A stretch of 64,000 nucleotides of DNA from Thozetella sp. PMI_491 (taxonomy: Eukaryota > Ascomycota > Sordariomycetes > Chaetosphaeriales > Chaetosphaeriaceae). Positions within the stretch are counted from its first letter, which is position 1; each line of letters starts with the position of its first letter. Both the position numbers and the translations under genes were made by a program. Location: NCBI GenBank assembly GCA_021432635.1, contig MU270026.1, positions 833,311-897,310 of the forward strand, in the 5' to 3' direction. A model generated the notes under the pieces. It was not told the DNA's origin and did no database searches. It saw only the letters and a program-made list of their open reading frames with translations. Positions 1-11,910 of the stretch are shown here, one piece after another.

Positions 1-698
1 GAAGGCGACTAAGGGGCCTGGCTTGCCACTCCCGCCGCCCGTAACCGTAATCTGGCCACACGCAATGTAGAACTGGGCGCCGCCGGATGTCCCTGCAGCA
101 TGCAGACCGATATGCTCCCCACGAACAAGGTAGTCGCCGCTGGGAGTACTCTTTGGGATGGGGAAGCTCACGATTGTCGGCCCTGCAGGAGAACGGACCG
201 TTAGCGTAGTCACTGTCGCCGGGTAGCATGGAGACATACAGTTCGGCCAAACAATGCTGCTGGAAGAGAAGCTCGCTGGCCCCTTGTAGTAAACTTTGAA
301 CCACACCGCCCCCGAGGCGTCCCAGCTGTTGATCGACTGGCCCTCTGGTACCTTGGCCATGTAGAACTGGAGAGGTCCGGGGTGGTAAGGCGCCGGGTTA
401 GACACCATGCCGACCGTGCCACCGGCGGGCACGCTGAGCGTATCGTTGCCAGGCGCCATCTGGTTGCATCGGATATCGGCGCTGTTGACGTTGCTTACGA
501 AGCCATTGCTCTGGAAGTTGAGGGGCTTCCGCAAGGCGGAGAAATCAGCGGCCTCCTGCTTCCCATTGATAACAAGCCGAGAAAAGTGGTCTGGGGCGCC
601 TTGTGTTAGAATGTGTACTATTAGATAACGCGGAAGTTTGGCTCACAGTGGGCCTGGACGCCTGTCGCCAGGAGCAAGATTCCTGTGTTGAAGAGCAT
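1..698 (-). CDS. AA9 lytic polysaccharide monooxygenase (3' end outside window)
   Basis: Secreted copper monooxygenase that would oxidatively cleave cellulose or related glucans outside the cell. Exons run 698-647 and 599-1, with a 47-bp intron (GTGAGC donor, ACAAG acceptor). The 217 visible residues begin with a 16-residue signal peptide that ends just before His17, so the mature protein starts with the histidine that AA9 enzymes need for the copper brace. A second histidine lies in YHPGPLQFYMA and the axial tyrosine in QFYIACGQITV, both at the usual AA9 places. The frame is still open at position 1 after a Gly/Ser/Pro-rich stretch, so a linker or CBM1 may follow outside the window. The mature N-terminus His-Cys-Ala-Pro is slightly unusual. 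Assignment to AA9 is firm; substrate and regioselectivity cannot be read. Confidence 0.88.
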
Positions 699-1991
699 AG
701 TGGTCGACTTGCGCTGCACAGCTTTGGTGATAGCGTTAGTAGCGGCCTCGGCACTGTGGATTGTCAACAGGGCGAGGGCAGGATTAATCCTTATAGGACA
801 AGCATCCGGCAATCACTAGCCCTTCGGTGCAGTTCGCGAGGAATGGGTCCGTCCCGCTCCTAGAGCTTGGCGACTCCTAGAGCTGCGGGTAAATTCACGA
901 TATTGGTCGCGGATGGAAGGACGGCAAATGCGCTCCGCCCCATGCTTCCAGTGTTGCATCATAATAATGCGATTATTGTCGAATGCGCACTCACCAGAAT
1001 CTCTCACCCTTTGTTTCTGATCAATAGTATCTACCCTCCCCTTTGCTATTACGAGTACTCCTTCGGACGGTACCAAGAAGCAAGTGAACAAAACGAAAAC
1101 AGCCGCCTTTGGGTTAGATTCGGCCTCAGTACCTGAAATGTCACTAGCTGTCGGCCTTACCTGACTGGAGCTCGGATCCGAATGTTCCTGTTCCAGCCAT
1201 CCCGCAATCACAGATCCAGGTATCACGAGGAACGTGTATATTGAGGTCGTACGGGGCCGCCTGCTCGATTGGCTCTGGGGAGTGTGGGGTTGTGGGGTGC
1301 CGGGGCATCTAAATTAACCTAGAAGGCGAGGTAGCATGGGCGTTGTGTCGTCTAAGTTGCGCATTGTTCCGCGCCGCTTCTCGTCACCCGTTCAATGAGC
1401 AAGTTTCTGGCTAGGCGGCGGCGGGCGGTAGCCGAATTCCGGGCTCTCCCATGACGACATATGCATCATGTGGCTGACGGAGGACCAAAATTCTGGGGCG
1501 CAACACTGGAATCATCTTGGTATTGTACCCCACATCAACTAGTCATTCCTCAGAGGGTAAACTGTTCGTCCGTTATTTGCATCACGCACCGTAGATACCA
1601 AACTAGGCAGGTAGTCTAATTGTTGACCAAAGGGCAACGGAATTGTCGGCGCCTACGACCGAACAGCCATATAAACACGAAGCGAGCCTGAGACGCAACT
1701 GAGTTATGTCATACGGGTTGTTCAGATAGTCTCCTGTACTTCGCGGGGGAAATCATTGCCGGAAAGAAAGAAAATCTTGTTGCTTCTTCTATCGAAAGAA
1801 CACACACTCTGATGGTAAATTGACAAGATGCGACAAGACGAAATCCAATTCTCCCCCACCAGAGCTGAGAATGAACGGCCCGGGCCCAAGACCATTCATC
1901 TCGAGCTGGAACTATATCTCTACAGCAAGGTCCATCCCCTAAGTAGGCCAATTTGAAATTTAAGAGTTTTCAGCAATGCACTGCACTAGCA
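699..1991. other. Intergenic, no supported gene
   Basis: Upstream region of the AA9 gene and downstream region of the small secreted protein. Short open frames on both strands lack recognisable motifs or credible splice continuations. Nothing else was seen. Confidence 0.5.
791..796 (-). promoter_or_regulatory. TATA-like box of the AA9 gene
   Basis: Reads CTATAA on the minus strand about 95 bp upstream of the AA9 start codon, a sensible place for a fungal core promoter. It was recognised by motif and position only. Confidence 0.3.
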
Positions 1992-2273
1992 TTAGCGAAT
2001 TATCATTAGACAGGGACGAACGCTACTGACGTTGAGGCACGGGCCGATGGCGACACCGGCGCAGATGTCACAGAAGGGGTCGAGAGGCCCGCCGGCAACG
2101 CAGGCAGCGACGCATCCGAGGCCGAAGGTGTCGCAAACCTTGCAGGAGGCCGGGATGCTAACGTTGATGACCGCGCCAGCTGCACTGCCGCGCGGGTGGA
2201 CGGTGGAGCCGGGGGCAGCAACGACGGCCGAGACGGCGGCGGCGAGGATGGTGGCAAACACGGCGGTCTTCAT
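1992..2273 (-). CDS. Small cysteine-rich secreted protein, effector-like
   Basis: An uninterrupted 93-codon frame. Residues 1-19 form a clear signal peptide (Lys-Thr followed by an Ala/Val-rich core ending AVVAA). The mature part of about 74 residues carries eight cysteines, with CKVC, GCVAAC and FCDIC motifs, and is rich in Gly, Ala and Val. This matches the general profile of fungal small secreted proteins and candidate effectors, but no family was recognised. A GTCAGT donor at 2030, with acceptors near 1986 or 1981, could replace the last eleven codons. Either alternative would again begin with Cys, keeping the cysteine count even, so the exact C-terminus is uncertain. A TATA-like element lies about 140 bp upstream. 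Confidence 0.7.
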   Translation of the reverse strand: MKTAVFATILAAAVSAVVAAPGSTVHPRGSAAGAVINVSIPASCKVCDTFGLGCVAACVAGGPLDPFCDICAGVAIGPCLNVSSVRPCLMIIR

Positions 2274-3458
2274 TTTGAACGATTTTTTGTATTTGCTAAC
2301 AAGCGTTGGGTATTGGCAGAGTGTGGAGGAGAGGACTGGATGCTATCTGCTGGGATCGGAGTAGTGATGAGATGGAAAGTTTCGACATCCATCTTGGACA
2401 TCTCGTAGCCCTTAAATAGTTTTTGTCTTCTATTGTCGGTTCCTGTGCTCAAATTCTTCGCTGCAGAATCTCTGGCAATTCTCGAAAGGCTCCTGCGTTC
2501 GTTGTCAGTAATGCCTTGTCAAAGGTTACTCGGGATAATCAAGTCAAATCGACAAGTGATCGGCTTGTCAGCAGCTTCCTTAGATCCACTTGTCAACACC
2601 AACGTTCCCTACAGACTCAGCCCGAAATCAGGGCGTTGCGCTCATTGGTGTTCAGCTCCCGCCCGGGCGACGCCATGCGTGATCCTTCCCCGCGATCTGC
2701 AGATCGAACCCTGCCGGAGCGGCTTAGCTTGGCTATTCTTGGCAAAAGATCAGAAACACCATGCGCTTCCAACGGCTTTACCGTTGCGTGGCTCCAGCGA
2801 ACAAAGTTTGAAACAGCTTCTAGAATGGGCCCCAGAAAACGAAGATCATAGCTACATACTCTGGTCTATATATTCCAAAACCTCGTCATGATCCACAATC
2901 GCAATAAGACGGGCCATCTATTGACCCAACACCACCAAACTCCTGCAGTAGAACCGCCATGCTTATACCCGTGGTCGTTGGGCTAGAGAACTGAGGAAGC
3001 GGGGAGACGAAGATCAGTCTATACGGACTGACCGAGCAGGCGACATGCTTAACGTCGCCAAGTGCGGGAATATTCTGTATTCGGTCCGCAAGGTTTCCAG
3101 GGATATGATCGACAGAGCGAGGAAGCTGTTTGCTGTCTCGCAGGTACAAATAAAATATAATCTAAGTCTCTGCATCGTGATAAAGACTAAACTCTGTTTG
3201 GTCGATTCAGTTTAACGTAAATACTACGACGGCAAATTTCGTCACATCCAGGCGACTTACTTATTAAGCATCGGTTCCGAAATAGCCAATTTAATATCCT
3301 CGAGTCTTTGTAAAGAAGTCACCCAAGAACGTCACTTAGCGACCATGAGAAGAAGTTGCATATTTGTTAGAAGCTTTGTAGATACGACTGTAGACATGGA
3401 CTAGCTATAGGCGGGCTCAAAGCTTTTGGCGCCTTTGCTTTCCCATTCCGTAAAGCCT
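2274..3458. other. Intergenic, no supported gene
   Basis: Overlapping plus-strand frames near 2423-2891 and a minus-strand frame near 2886-3149 are open, but none has recognisable domains, a signal peptide or convincing splice sites. A GC-rich patch at about 2590-2700 is the only compositional feature noticed. Confidence 0.45.
2411..2419 (-). promoter_or_regulatory. TATA-like box upstream of the small secreted protein
   Basis: Reads CTATTTAAG on the minus strand, about 140 bp upstream of the ATG at 2273. Motif and spacing only. Confidence 0.3.
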
Positions 3459-3936
3459 TTAGATGAGGTTCCTCTCCAGGCACCATGCGATCGCTTCATC
3501 AAAAGTCTGTGCGCTTTCCAAGGTCTCTTCCTCTGTAATGGTGAGTGGCGGAGCCATGCGGAAGGAACCACAGATGCTGGGCACCTACATAGTGTTACAC
3601 GAAAGACCGGTCTCTATACATCTTGTAAGAGATCGGCCCAGTTTCTCGGCAGGTACTTTCGTCTTGCGGTCAACTACGAATTCAACACTAATAATGAGAC
3701 CCCGGCCACATACCTCCGCGATGACGCCGTACTTCCGCTGAAGCTGTGCGCCGTCACCATGTTACATGATTGCAGCATGATCGTTCAGGTTGAGCTCATA
3801 GCCGGGTTACCTTCTCGAACACCTCCTTCATGACTCTGCCCTTCCTTGCTGATTGCTCTGCCATGTTTTCACTCTTCATAATCCCCACTACTTTGGTACT
3901 CACCGCACATACAAGTGGATCGTTCATATGGGTCGT
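3459..3936 (-). pseudogene. Class III aminotransferase relic, C-terminal part
   Basis: Conceptual translation on the minus strand gives three ordered pieces typical of the C-terminal third of PLP-dependent class III aminotransferases. The first is THMNDPLVCAVSTKVVGIMK followed by a SENMAEQSARKG segment. The second is RKYGVIAEVCGRGLIISVEF with a VVDRKTKVPAEKLG segment. The third is SICGSFRMAPPLTITEEE, ending WCLERNLI and a TAA at 3459-3461. Segments between the pieces could be introns (GTAACC and similar donors). Directly upstream of the first piece, however, the frame meets TAA and no acceptor is available. The PLP-lysine region was not found. The read-out is therefore a 5'-truncated, decayed gene rather than a working enzyme. 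A possible N-terminal remnant lies further upstream at about 4690-4870. Confidence 0.6.
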
Positions 3937-5344
3937 TGCATAGTATTATCGTACTAAACTCGCTCAATCGCAGTCGAGGTGACAACAGCACTGAGCGACA
4001 GTCCGGCACCTAGAGAGCTAGGTCGATGATCTCGTAACAACCTAGGCAACACTTTCAACCACCTGCTAAAATATGTTTCTAACTTGAGAAGCTGTTTTAC
4101 TGTGATAAAGGAGCATATCCGTATTCCTGTCCAACTGTCGTATAAAAGCGACTGTATTGTAAGGCATATGGTGGTCGATCTGCGTATTGTAAAGTCCGAA
4201 AGCGTACGAACGGCAGCGCCCCCCCTTGAAGCTATATATATGTGTGTGTAAGAAACCTCTAACCCGATCCAACGCTGGCCAGACCGTCCGAAACTGAGCC
4301 CACTGCACAGGGACCAACTGAGGATCTTACTTTCTCATTGCCATTCACGTGGCTGAACATGAGGAGGGGCCGAGGAAACGGAAACGCATACCACAGCAAA
4401 ACCTACCTAGGGGCATGAGTGCAGTTCCCCGAAGGGTGGAGGTGGATCTAGTGTGTCTTGGGACGTAAGTGCCTGCATACATTTAAAGGCAGGCGTACAC
4501 CGGTGTGGTGGGCATGGGTAGAGAATGCAGCGCACTTGATAAGGCCGAGGACTTCGTGCCTAACCAGTGTGTCAAGTGTTAGCCATGGATTAGTTTACCT
4601 TGGGTGACGTGAGGAAAGGCGGGTCGAATGGCGACTTGGCCGACCGGCCAGGTGAACGGTCAGCCAGCCAAGCCAAGTAGGCTGTTTTGGGTTGTATACC
4701 GCTCCGGAGCTTGCCGTATTATCGGCTGAGCTAGCCGCTAAACAAAATGCAATCGGAATGTCGGGCATAACTATCTCGCTGCCTTCCACCATCCCCTTAA
4801 GGATGTGTCGGCATCTGCTGCCAACAGCCGCTCTTCCGATAATGATCAAAATCCTTCTCCTGGGAGTGACTATACTATGCCACATGGCATAGGTCAAAGA
4901 GTACCGTCTAGGTAGTCAGTCCCACCGGCGAGCATGCAGTCTCGCGTGTGATTACTCGTGAATATCGCAATGTTTATCTTACGGGCCAGCATGACAGGCA
5001 AATAACACGGAATTTCTTACCAACCTGGTCTAGTGGATGCACGTGAAAGGGGCCACAAATCTCGCTAAATTCCATATCAACCAACATACATGAAGCAGCC
5101 AATGAACTAGGAGCTTCCTCCCTGGCCAAATACTACCATAATTTTGAACCCCCAAGGTATCTTGCTTGGCCACTCAGCAGGCGACGGTTTTGTCATGACT
5201 TCTTAATCTTCACAGCTTCCACCTTGTTCAATTTGCTTCGATTCGAACAACTCACAGCCTCCATTCCAGCTTATCTGAGATATTGCTATCCTAAACCCGC
5301 GCTGTGATTTTTTCTCTCTCCCTTTATTGGACGAATCAGCAAGA
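3937..5344. other. Mostly non-coding; possible decayed aminotransferase middle
   Basis: Between the two aminotransferase remnants no middle portion (PLP-lysine region) could be recognised, so it is lost or decayed beyond recognition. The part from about 4900 to 5344 is the promoter side of the sacsin-like gene. It shows pyrimidine-rich sequence just before the ATG (TTTTTTCTCTCTCCC at about 5308-5322) but no clear TATA box. Confidence 0.4.
4690..4870 (-). pseudogene. Possible N-terminal remnant of the same aminotransferase
   Basis: The minus-strand frame contains RRILIIIGRAAVGSRC, then an ILKGMVEGSEIV segment and an IAFCLAASSAD segment. These loosely resemble the N-terminal 'ILDA-GGAAV-C-GH' block and the following helix of class III aminotransferases. 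Its order and strand agree with the C-terminal remnant at 3459-3936. The key glycine and histidine positions are poorly kept and no start or splice sites are obvious. Weak evidence. Confidence 0.25.
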
Positions 5345-8300
5345 ATGGTGAGGCAAGAAGTCAGCAAAGATGAGGCACGCCAGATTGTTAGGCAAATTGC
5401 CAAAGGATGGGGCTGGATAGGGGAAGATGACGAATTGTGGAAGGAATCTACCGCGGAAGGCAGGCGGCGGTTCGAAGCTGCCCTTCTAGAGAAGGATACA
5501 GTCATCAGCAGCCTGCTCAATCTGTAGGTCTACCTCTTTCTTACCTGGGCAACTCGTGTCTGACTTCGACAGGATATCCAGGGACCTGTACAGCAATAGT
5601 GTGAGATTTGTGTTTGAGCTATTGCAAAATGCCGACGACAACGACTACGACGAAGCGATAGAGAGAGGCGACGTACCTTGTGCTTCGTTCCGCGTAACTA
5701 ACGAAGCGGTTGTGTTTGAATGCAACGAAGATGGCTTTTCACCTGCCAATGTCCGCGCTTTGTGCAGCGTGAGCAAGAGCTCCAAGACCGCAGCACACGG
5801 ATACATTGGCAATAAGGGTATTGGCTTCAAGTCTGTCTTCACAGTGGCAGAGAAAGTCTCCATTCAGTCAGGAAACTTCTCCTTCTACTTCAAACAAAAA
5901 AAAGGAGATCCGGGCATACGCATGATGATACCTGTCTGGGAAGAATCCAAGGAAAAGTTGCCGGGGCCACTCACCAGGATGACTCTCTACTTTCCCTCCG
6001 CCGGCGACGATCTAGCTTTTCGTATCCAAAGGAGAGCTATCCTCGATCAACTTCGGGGGCTTCAAACGAAAATGCTGCTCTTTTTGAGGAAGATCCAGCG
6101 AATCGACGTCAACATTTGTGATTTCGAAGGGATTACATCTTTGATGACTTATTCGATAAAGCCCGGTCCTGATGGACTTGTTTTGCTACAAAAGGATAAC
6201 CGACAGAGCGGCGTGGTGGAAGAGACAGACCACTTTTATGTTGTGAAGCATCTCGCGACAGGTCTTCCTAAGGGGACTCGCGAGTACACTGATGAAGACT
6301 CGGCTAAGAAGGCTTACTCGGTGGCTGAGTTGACGCTAGCCTTCCCAGTCAAACAAGCTCTGTTCCAGTCATCAACTCTGTTCCAGCCATCCAAAACAAA
6401 TTATGTTCCCGACATTAAGAATCAGTGGCTATACGCGTTTCTTCCGCTCAAGCCGTTCCTATTTTCCGTAAGAATCCTATTCACCGGCGTGAAATAAGAA
6501 TACACACTCATTGTGGCTAGTTTTTGATCCATGCAGACTTCGACACCGGGGCGAACAGGCAAGACATAACTGACGGTCCGAGGAATATCGAATTACGGGA
6601 GAACATTGCCACCGCCTTTGTTAAAGCTGTTCACCAGTTCAATAAACACCCCACTCTACGCTACAAATGGATGAGATATCTCCCTGAACGGAGTGATACA
6701 GCTCAACGGAATGACGAAGAATGGGGCACGCTTTGGGGGGGGCTGTCAAAGCTAATCGCTGACAAGCTTGGCGAAGCGGACTTGCTCTTCCCGGCCACTG
6801 AGGCTATAGGCTTTTCCCGGGACTCCCGGAAGATTGCGGACTTCAGATACCTCGACCCTGGATACTGTGATCGAGACGGGAGGCCACTCTTCCCCAATGC
6901 CGAACCTGGACTGTACCCCTCGGAAGCGTATGCCAGAGACGACTTGAAGATATTGCTGAACTATGGCCTGGAGAAGTTGACAAGGACTGAATTCTTTTCA
7001 CGCGTTGAGAACGATCTCAACAGACCAAATGATTTTGTGTCTCGGATGAAGAGCCCATTTACGAGTGAGGAATGGCATTCAAGGGCCGCACAGGCTTTGA
7101 ACCTTCCTTTCAACTCCGATGGGCAAAAAAGAACACAGAAATATTTGAAAACATTAGCCCTTGTTCCACTACAAAACTTACAGTGGACGTCTATGACAGA
7201 GTCAGACAGCCCTGTTTACTATCCGAAAGTCCAGGGAGCGACGGTTCCTACCGACATCGGTTTAAGAATCCTTAACTCCTTTTCGGTCAAGAATGCCGAC
7301 AGGATGGCTCTATTTGAGAATCTCGGTGTTCGGGTCGCAGATGTGAAGGCAGTCCGGTCCGCCATCCTACGGCAATACAGAAACGAGTCGTTCGTCCTTA
7401 CCGCCAGCACTAGTCGTGGTCCTCGCGATGTCTTTGCCTCCAGCTCTCACTTGCATTTCCTATACCTGACCGACCGCCTTCGCTCTCCCCATGATGACTT
7501 AACGACTCTGGAGGTATTCGTTCAAGATGAGACTCGGACGAAACCAGCTAAAAGCCCAGTTTATATCAAGACCAAGGAATTCGACGAGCTCCTTCGTCCT
7601 ACGGTTAATGCCCCAGGTCTCAAACTCTCGTTCTTGCATGAGGTGTACTTTACATTGGAGCCACATAAACCAGAGGAGCAGAAAATGACCTGGATAGAGT
7701 GGCTCCATGCGTCTCTGAAAATACAGCGGAGGCTTCCGATAGTGGAGGTTGAACCGTTTCGCCGTACTAACTTTCAGTTGTCATCAACATGCCGCTACCT
7801 CGCAGAGCACCGCCACGATCAGCTGCTCAATTTGTTGAGGACCAATTGGAAGTTCGAGGCGGAAAAGATCAAGGCATCTCCGGAAGTACTTAAAGCCCTC
7901 CGCCAGATCCAACTATCGAATCAATCAGACGTCGATCTGTTCCTGGGCCATTGTTACCTCCCCACTACAACTGCTAAGAAGCTTGTTGCAAAATACCTCG
8001 GCGCTGAAGACAATTTTCCTTGGCTCCCTATAAAATCCGAAGAAGATGGTATCCCGGCTGAATGGTACGAGATCATGAAAGATCTAGAGACGGGGTGTCT
8101 ACGCGATGACATTGACTTTGGCCTTTGCATTCTCGACTGTGTCATACATGGCAAGTACGGTGAGAAGAATCTTCCAAGGTCGGCTGGTCTTCCGGACAAA
8201 GAGCGGATTTACAAGTTATATCAGTATCTTGAGCACCTAGCGAGTCAGTCGGAAAATCCCAAAGACAGTCAGAGAAAGATTCGGTATGTTAGTTATTCCG

Positions 8301-11300
8301 GGACATGTGGCGATCATTGACTAAATTAGGAGCAGAGATTACTTCGCCAACAACGCCGCGATCTACATCCCGACTTGCGCATACAATCAAGCATGTTGGG
8401 CAGACATCGACGATTGTCTATGGCTCGCACCTTCTCATATGAAATCCAGGTACCCCCTAGCTTCTCTATATAAGGAAGATTGGCGCATAGCAGACGAGGA
8501 CTTGATATATCTCGGAAAGTTCTTCAAATCAACGATTGGGATGTCCGACGCCAGCCAAGAATGTTTCATCGAGGAGCTAGAGTACCTGAGAGACAACAAG
8601 CTTGAAGATCTCGCCGTTATTCGAAGCATCTACCAGGAGCTGGAAAATACTCGCAACTCGGCCTCCGTATATGGCGAAATTGCAAACGTATCTTTAACGC
8701 GGAAGACTGGCCGTGTTCAAAATGGAACCTTACAGAATATTTGCCCTAGCTTCAACTTTTTCCCATTGGAAGAAACCATTAAGTTGGAGTCTCGAGCCCC
8801 AGAAACTTCGGTATACCAGAATATTGGATTTATGGATCAGTATAAAGGATGGTCGGCGGAAGAAATTAGGATGTCGGATTACAGTGGGGGCATCCAGTAT
8901 GGAGGTCGGCCTGTACCCAGAACCTTTCCTCGACCTACAGGATTTACAGGATTGGCTCACTTTAGGCCTGGGCGGTTTACCTTCGCCCAGACCCCTAGGT
9001 TTGGATCATCGGGCAGCAACGCCAGGCCTATGTTCTCTGGTTCTTCGAACAACAACATCGAAACGTCCTCTAAATTGCACAGCAGGAGTACTACGTTACA
9101 GTAAGCCTTTGTGACTATTGGTTGACAATACCTAATCTAACGCTCTTCATAGGGATGCTTTTCGGACAAAGAAGCTTATTTACGCATCAGGGGACTTAGG
9201 CAGTGGCTGGTACGTGACCAGTGACTGCATTTGGTCAGCCGCGACGCAAATAGCCGACCGAGTTGCACTAAACGAATCCTACTCCGAACTGGAAGTGTTT
9301 TTCGTCCAATTCCTCGGAGTAGAGACACTTACCTTGAAAATGGTTCTCAAGGAACTGAAAAGGAAGGCTGAGATGAAAGTCTCTGTTGATGAGATGAAGA
9401 AAGGACTTTGGTGTCTGAATTCTTTCTTGAGGAGTGAGAAGTCACCCCCGGATTTTAAAACGCTGGCTCAGAGCAAGATATTTCCTGTAATATCGGGATC
9501 TGAGCAGTCGGAACTGATGGATTCATCGTCAAAATTTGCCCTCATCGACCGCGAGCCACTCCGCAAATTGTTCGCGGCGCACGCCGCATTCCTCGACTTT
9601 AACTTCGATGAGACTAGGCGTCTGGAGCCTCTGATAACCTGGGCTGGGCTGCAATCAAGATATCTCTCGACGTCTGTACGTGAGCATTCGGAGATTGAAC
9701 GGAGTGTTATTAGCCCCTTGTCGAGTAGGAGCAGGAAGATATCCACCAAGGCCCACGCTCTGCTTAGGTATTTGCTTGCATTTCATTTTCTTACCTTCTT
9801 TCTCCTATTTAAAAAGCCCAATTGATCTGACTACGTTAGAATTGCGGTTCATTTCGATAGCTCCAGATCTCGATTCAATGAGATGGGCTTCTACGAAACT
9901 CTGCGCGGCATTCAAGTCTTCGAGGCAGACAAGATATCCTCGAAACTATACCTATACCAAGATGGAAACGCCATTGCGGATGTCAGATCGACTGGTGAAC
10001 TACACATCGACCCCAACGGCCCCAGTCCAAAGATCTATCTTCTTTCCGATGAGAAGAGTCAGAGAAGATGCTACCTATCGCTTCTACCGAGGCGTCTTCT
10101 GGAATGGATGCTTTCGGACCCCAACAAGAAGGAAAGCCCATATATCACTGACAAGGCCGTTATGGCTGTAAAGACTGTTTTGATGGCATCTCGAGTAGAT
10201 ATTTCCCAAATTCTAGACGACGAAGGCATTGTCAATGTTGAAACGCAAGATATCGGCAGCGAGAATGAAGATGACGAAGTACGAGAGGAGCAGGAAGCAG
10301 TGGAAGAGCAAAGAGACTATGGGAAAGTCTCCGAGACCCGAGGAAACAGAAGTGAAGAGTTTACATCACCTACAACAACTCTATCGAGCAGTTCCGGGAT
10401 GGTTATCGCTACCTCATCCGTTACTAGTTCGACTACTTATCTCAGAGCCAGAGAAACCAGCAGATCGACAACATCTATACCCACACCAATTTCGCCACCT
10501 CCAAATTCCGGCTCGGAGCTGGCTACAACGACTCACCCAAGGGTAGAGGGCCGTGAAAGAAGCACACCAAATAACGATTATGTAGATTTGCTGGATAGGA
10601 TTATAAGGGTTGCTCCAAGTTTCCCGTTTCCAAGTTACGGGGCATTTAATATGCAAGCGATGGCCGTGGAGCTGAATAGTCTCTTGGGGAGCCTCGGTGA
10701 GAACGAGGAAGATAAGGACGACTGGAACTACAGATCAGGCGAACAGCGAGAGCGCGACTTCCGCGTTGGCGCTGCAGGGGAGCTATTCGTAAGCAGCCAG
10801 ACCTTCCGTCTTAATCGTGACACTCTTACTTACACGAACAGGTTTTCTTACTATTAAAAGGCATATCTCCTAGCCTCCCGCACTTCGACGAAGACAACTG
10901 GCAGAGCAGAATCCTGAAATACGTCAAAGTCCACCCTACACTTGGGTATTTGCCTGAATGGAACCACAAGGAGACAGCTGACATCACCTACAACGATTCT
11001 CAAGGTGTTCTTACCAACCTTTTTATTGGCCAAGGCTACCTTGACTCGGATGCATGGAATGGGAAGAAGCCGATGTACTTCATAGAAGTCAAGACGACAA
11101 CTAGATCGTTCAACACACGTTTTTTTATGAGCAGAAGCCAATACGCCAGGGTACGAGAACGTTCCGAAGAGCAAAATGGTATACGATGGCAATGCTAACA
11201 TTGTGGACTCGCAGATGCAAGATCTTTCCAACGGCGAAGATGGCCGTGAGAAACAGGAATCGATATACGTCATTTTTCGAGTCCACGACTTAGGAAAAGC

Positions 11301-11427
11301 GAACATGGGGCTGAGGATATATATGGACCCAGAAACACTAAGGGTCAGACCAGGGGCCGAGGCCGAGGCCGGGTCCAAGTTGTTATTTCGGGAAGAGACA
11401 TATTCTGTCGTCCCGTCAAATCCATAA
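5345..11427 (+). CDS. Sacsin/NOV-type protein with Hsp90-like ATPase and DUF3883 domain
   Basis: Eight exons: 5345-5523, 5573-6467, 6521-8283, 8330-9100, 9153-9767, 9840-10788, 10842-11150, 11215-11427. They join in frame to 1,897 residues, and every intron is GT-AG. Residues about 60-150 hold the GHKL/Hsp90 ATP-binding signature: FELLQNADDN (N79-N83), NEDGF (111-115) and GNKGIGFKSVF (from 139). All look intact. The middle has two tandem modules with 'IYIPTCAY' and 'WYVTSDCIWS' blocks typical of sacsin-like proteins. Between them is a Gly/Pro/Ser-rich stretch of about 140 residues (about 1065-1202). An acidic low-complexity linker near 10260-10320 precedes the C-terminal DUF3883 (NOV_C) domain, with GAAGELF, DNWQSRI, TADITYND and YFIEVKTTT (E1806-K1808). 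Related proteins are widespread in fungi and plants (NO VEIN). A chaperone or stress role is an inference; no function is proven here. The ATG at 5345 is the first in frame. Confidence 0.85.
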
Positions 11428-11910
11428 CCACCTAGCTGTTTCATGAGATAATCGGACGATATTTTTTGCCGGTATTATTCATTAATATAATTCAATCTCT
11501 GGGACACTATCTTCGTACATATCACCTTCCCCGGAGTGCGGGCTAGGTCAACCCTGGCGATAAACACTTGAGATGGTAAGCCACTGGCATCTGCGAACGG
11601 CCTTGGAAAAATAATATTTAGGAATAAAAACGACTCCCAGAGAGTCTAGATGCCTCCAATTAGGTTACACCTGAAATTTTTCCGAGCGCCGCGGGTGTTA
11701 CGCGGTTGGCCTACCGAAAACTGCCTGTCGTACACAAATCTTGAAACGTTTACACACCTGGCCTGATTGGATTTTATATAGCAAGGATAGTAATGCAATG
11801 ACTTCAGAATACTATTTGATAATTATCCCGAAATGTCTAGATTGGACGAACAGGTTACGGCCGTTCTCGCCTTGTTCTTTAATCGTTGTAGTTTGCCACC
11901 GTGGTATGCT
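11428..11910. other. Convergent intergenic region
   Basis: Separates the 3' ends of the sacsin-like gene and the amidase. AT-rich, no gene or structured element seen. Confidence 0.5.

Noticed and set aside
2423-2891. Two overlapping plus-strand frames of 142 and 152 codons
   Set aside because: Both are open in the same GC-rich patch, which suggests composition rather than coding. No motif, signal peptide or splice continuation.
2886-3149. Minus-strand 87-codon frame that looks somewhat protein-like
   Set aside because: Contains IQNIPALGDVKHVACS but could not be tied to any family or extended by splicing.
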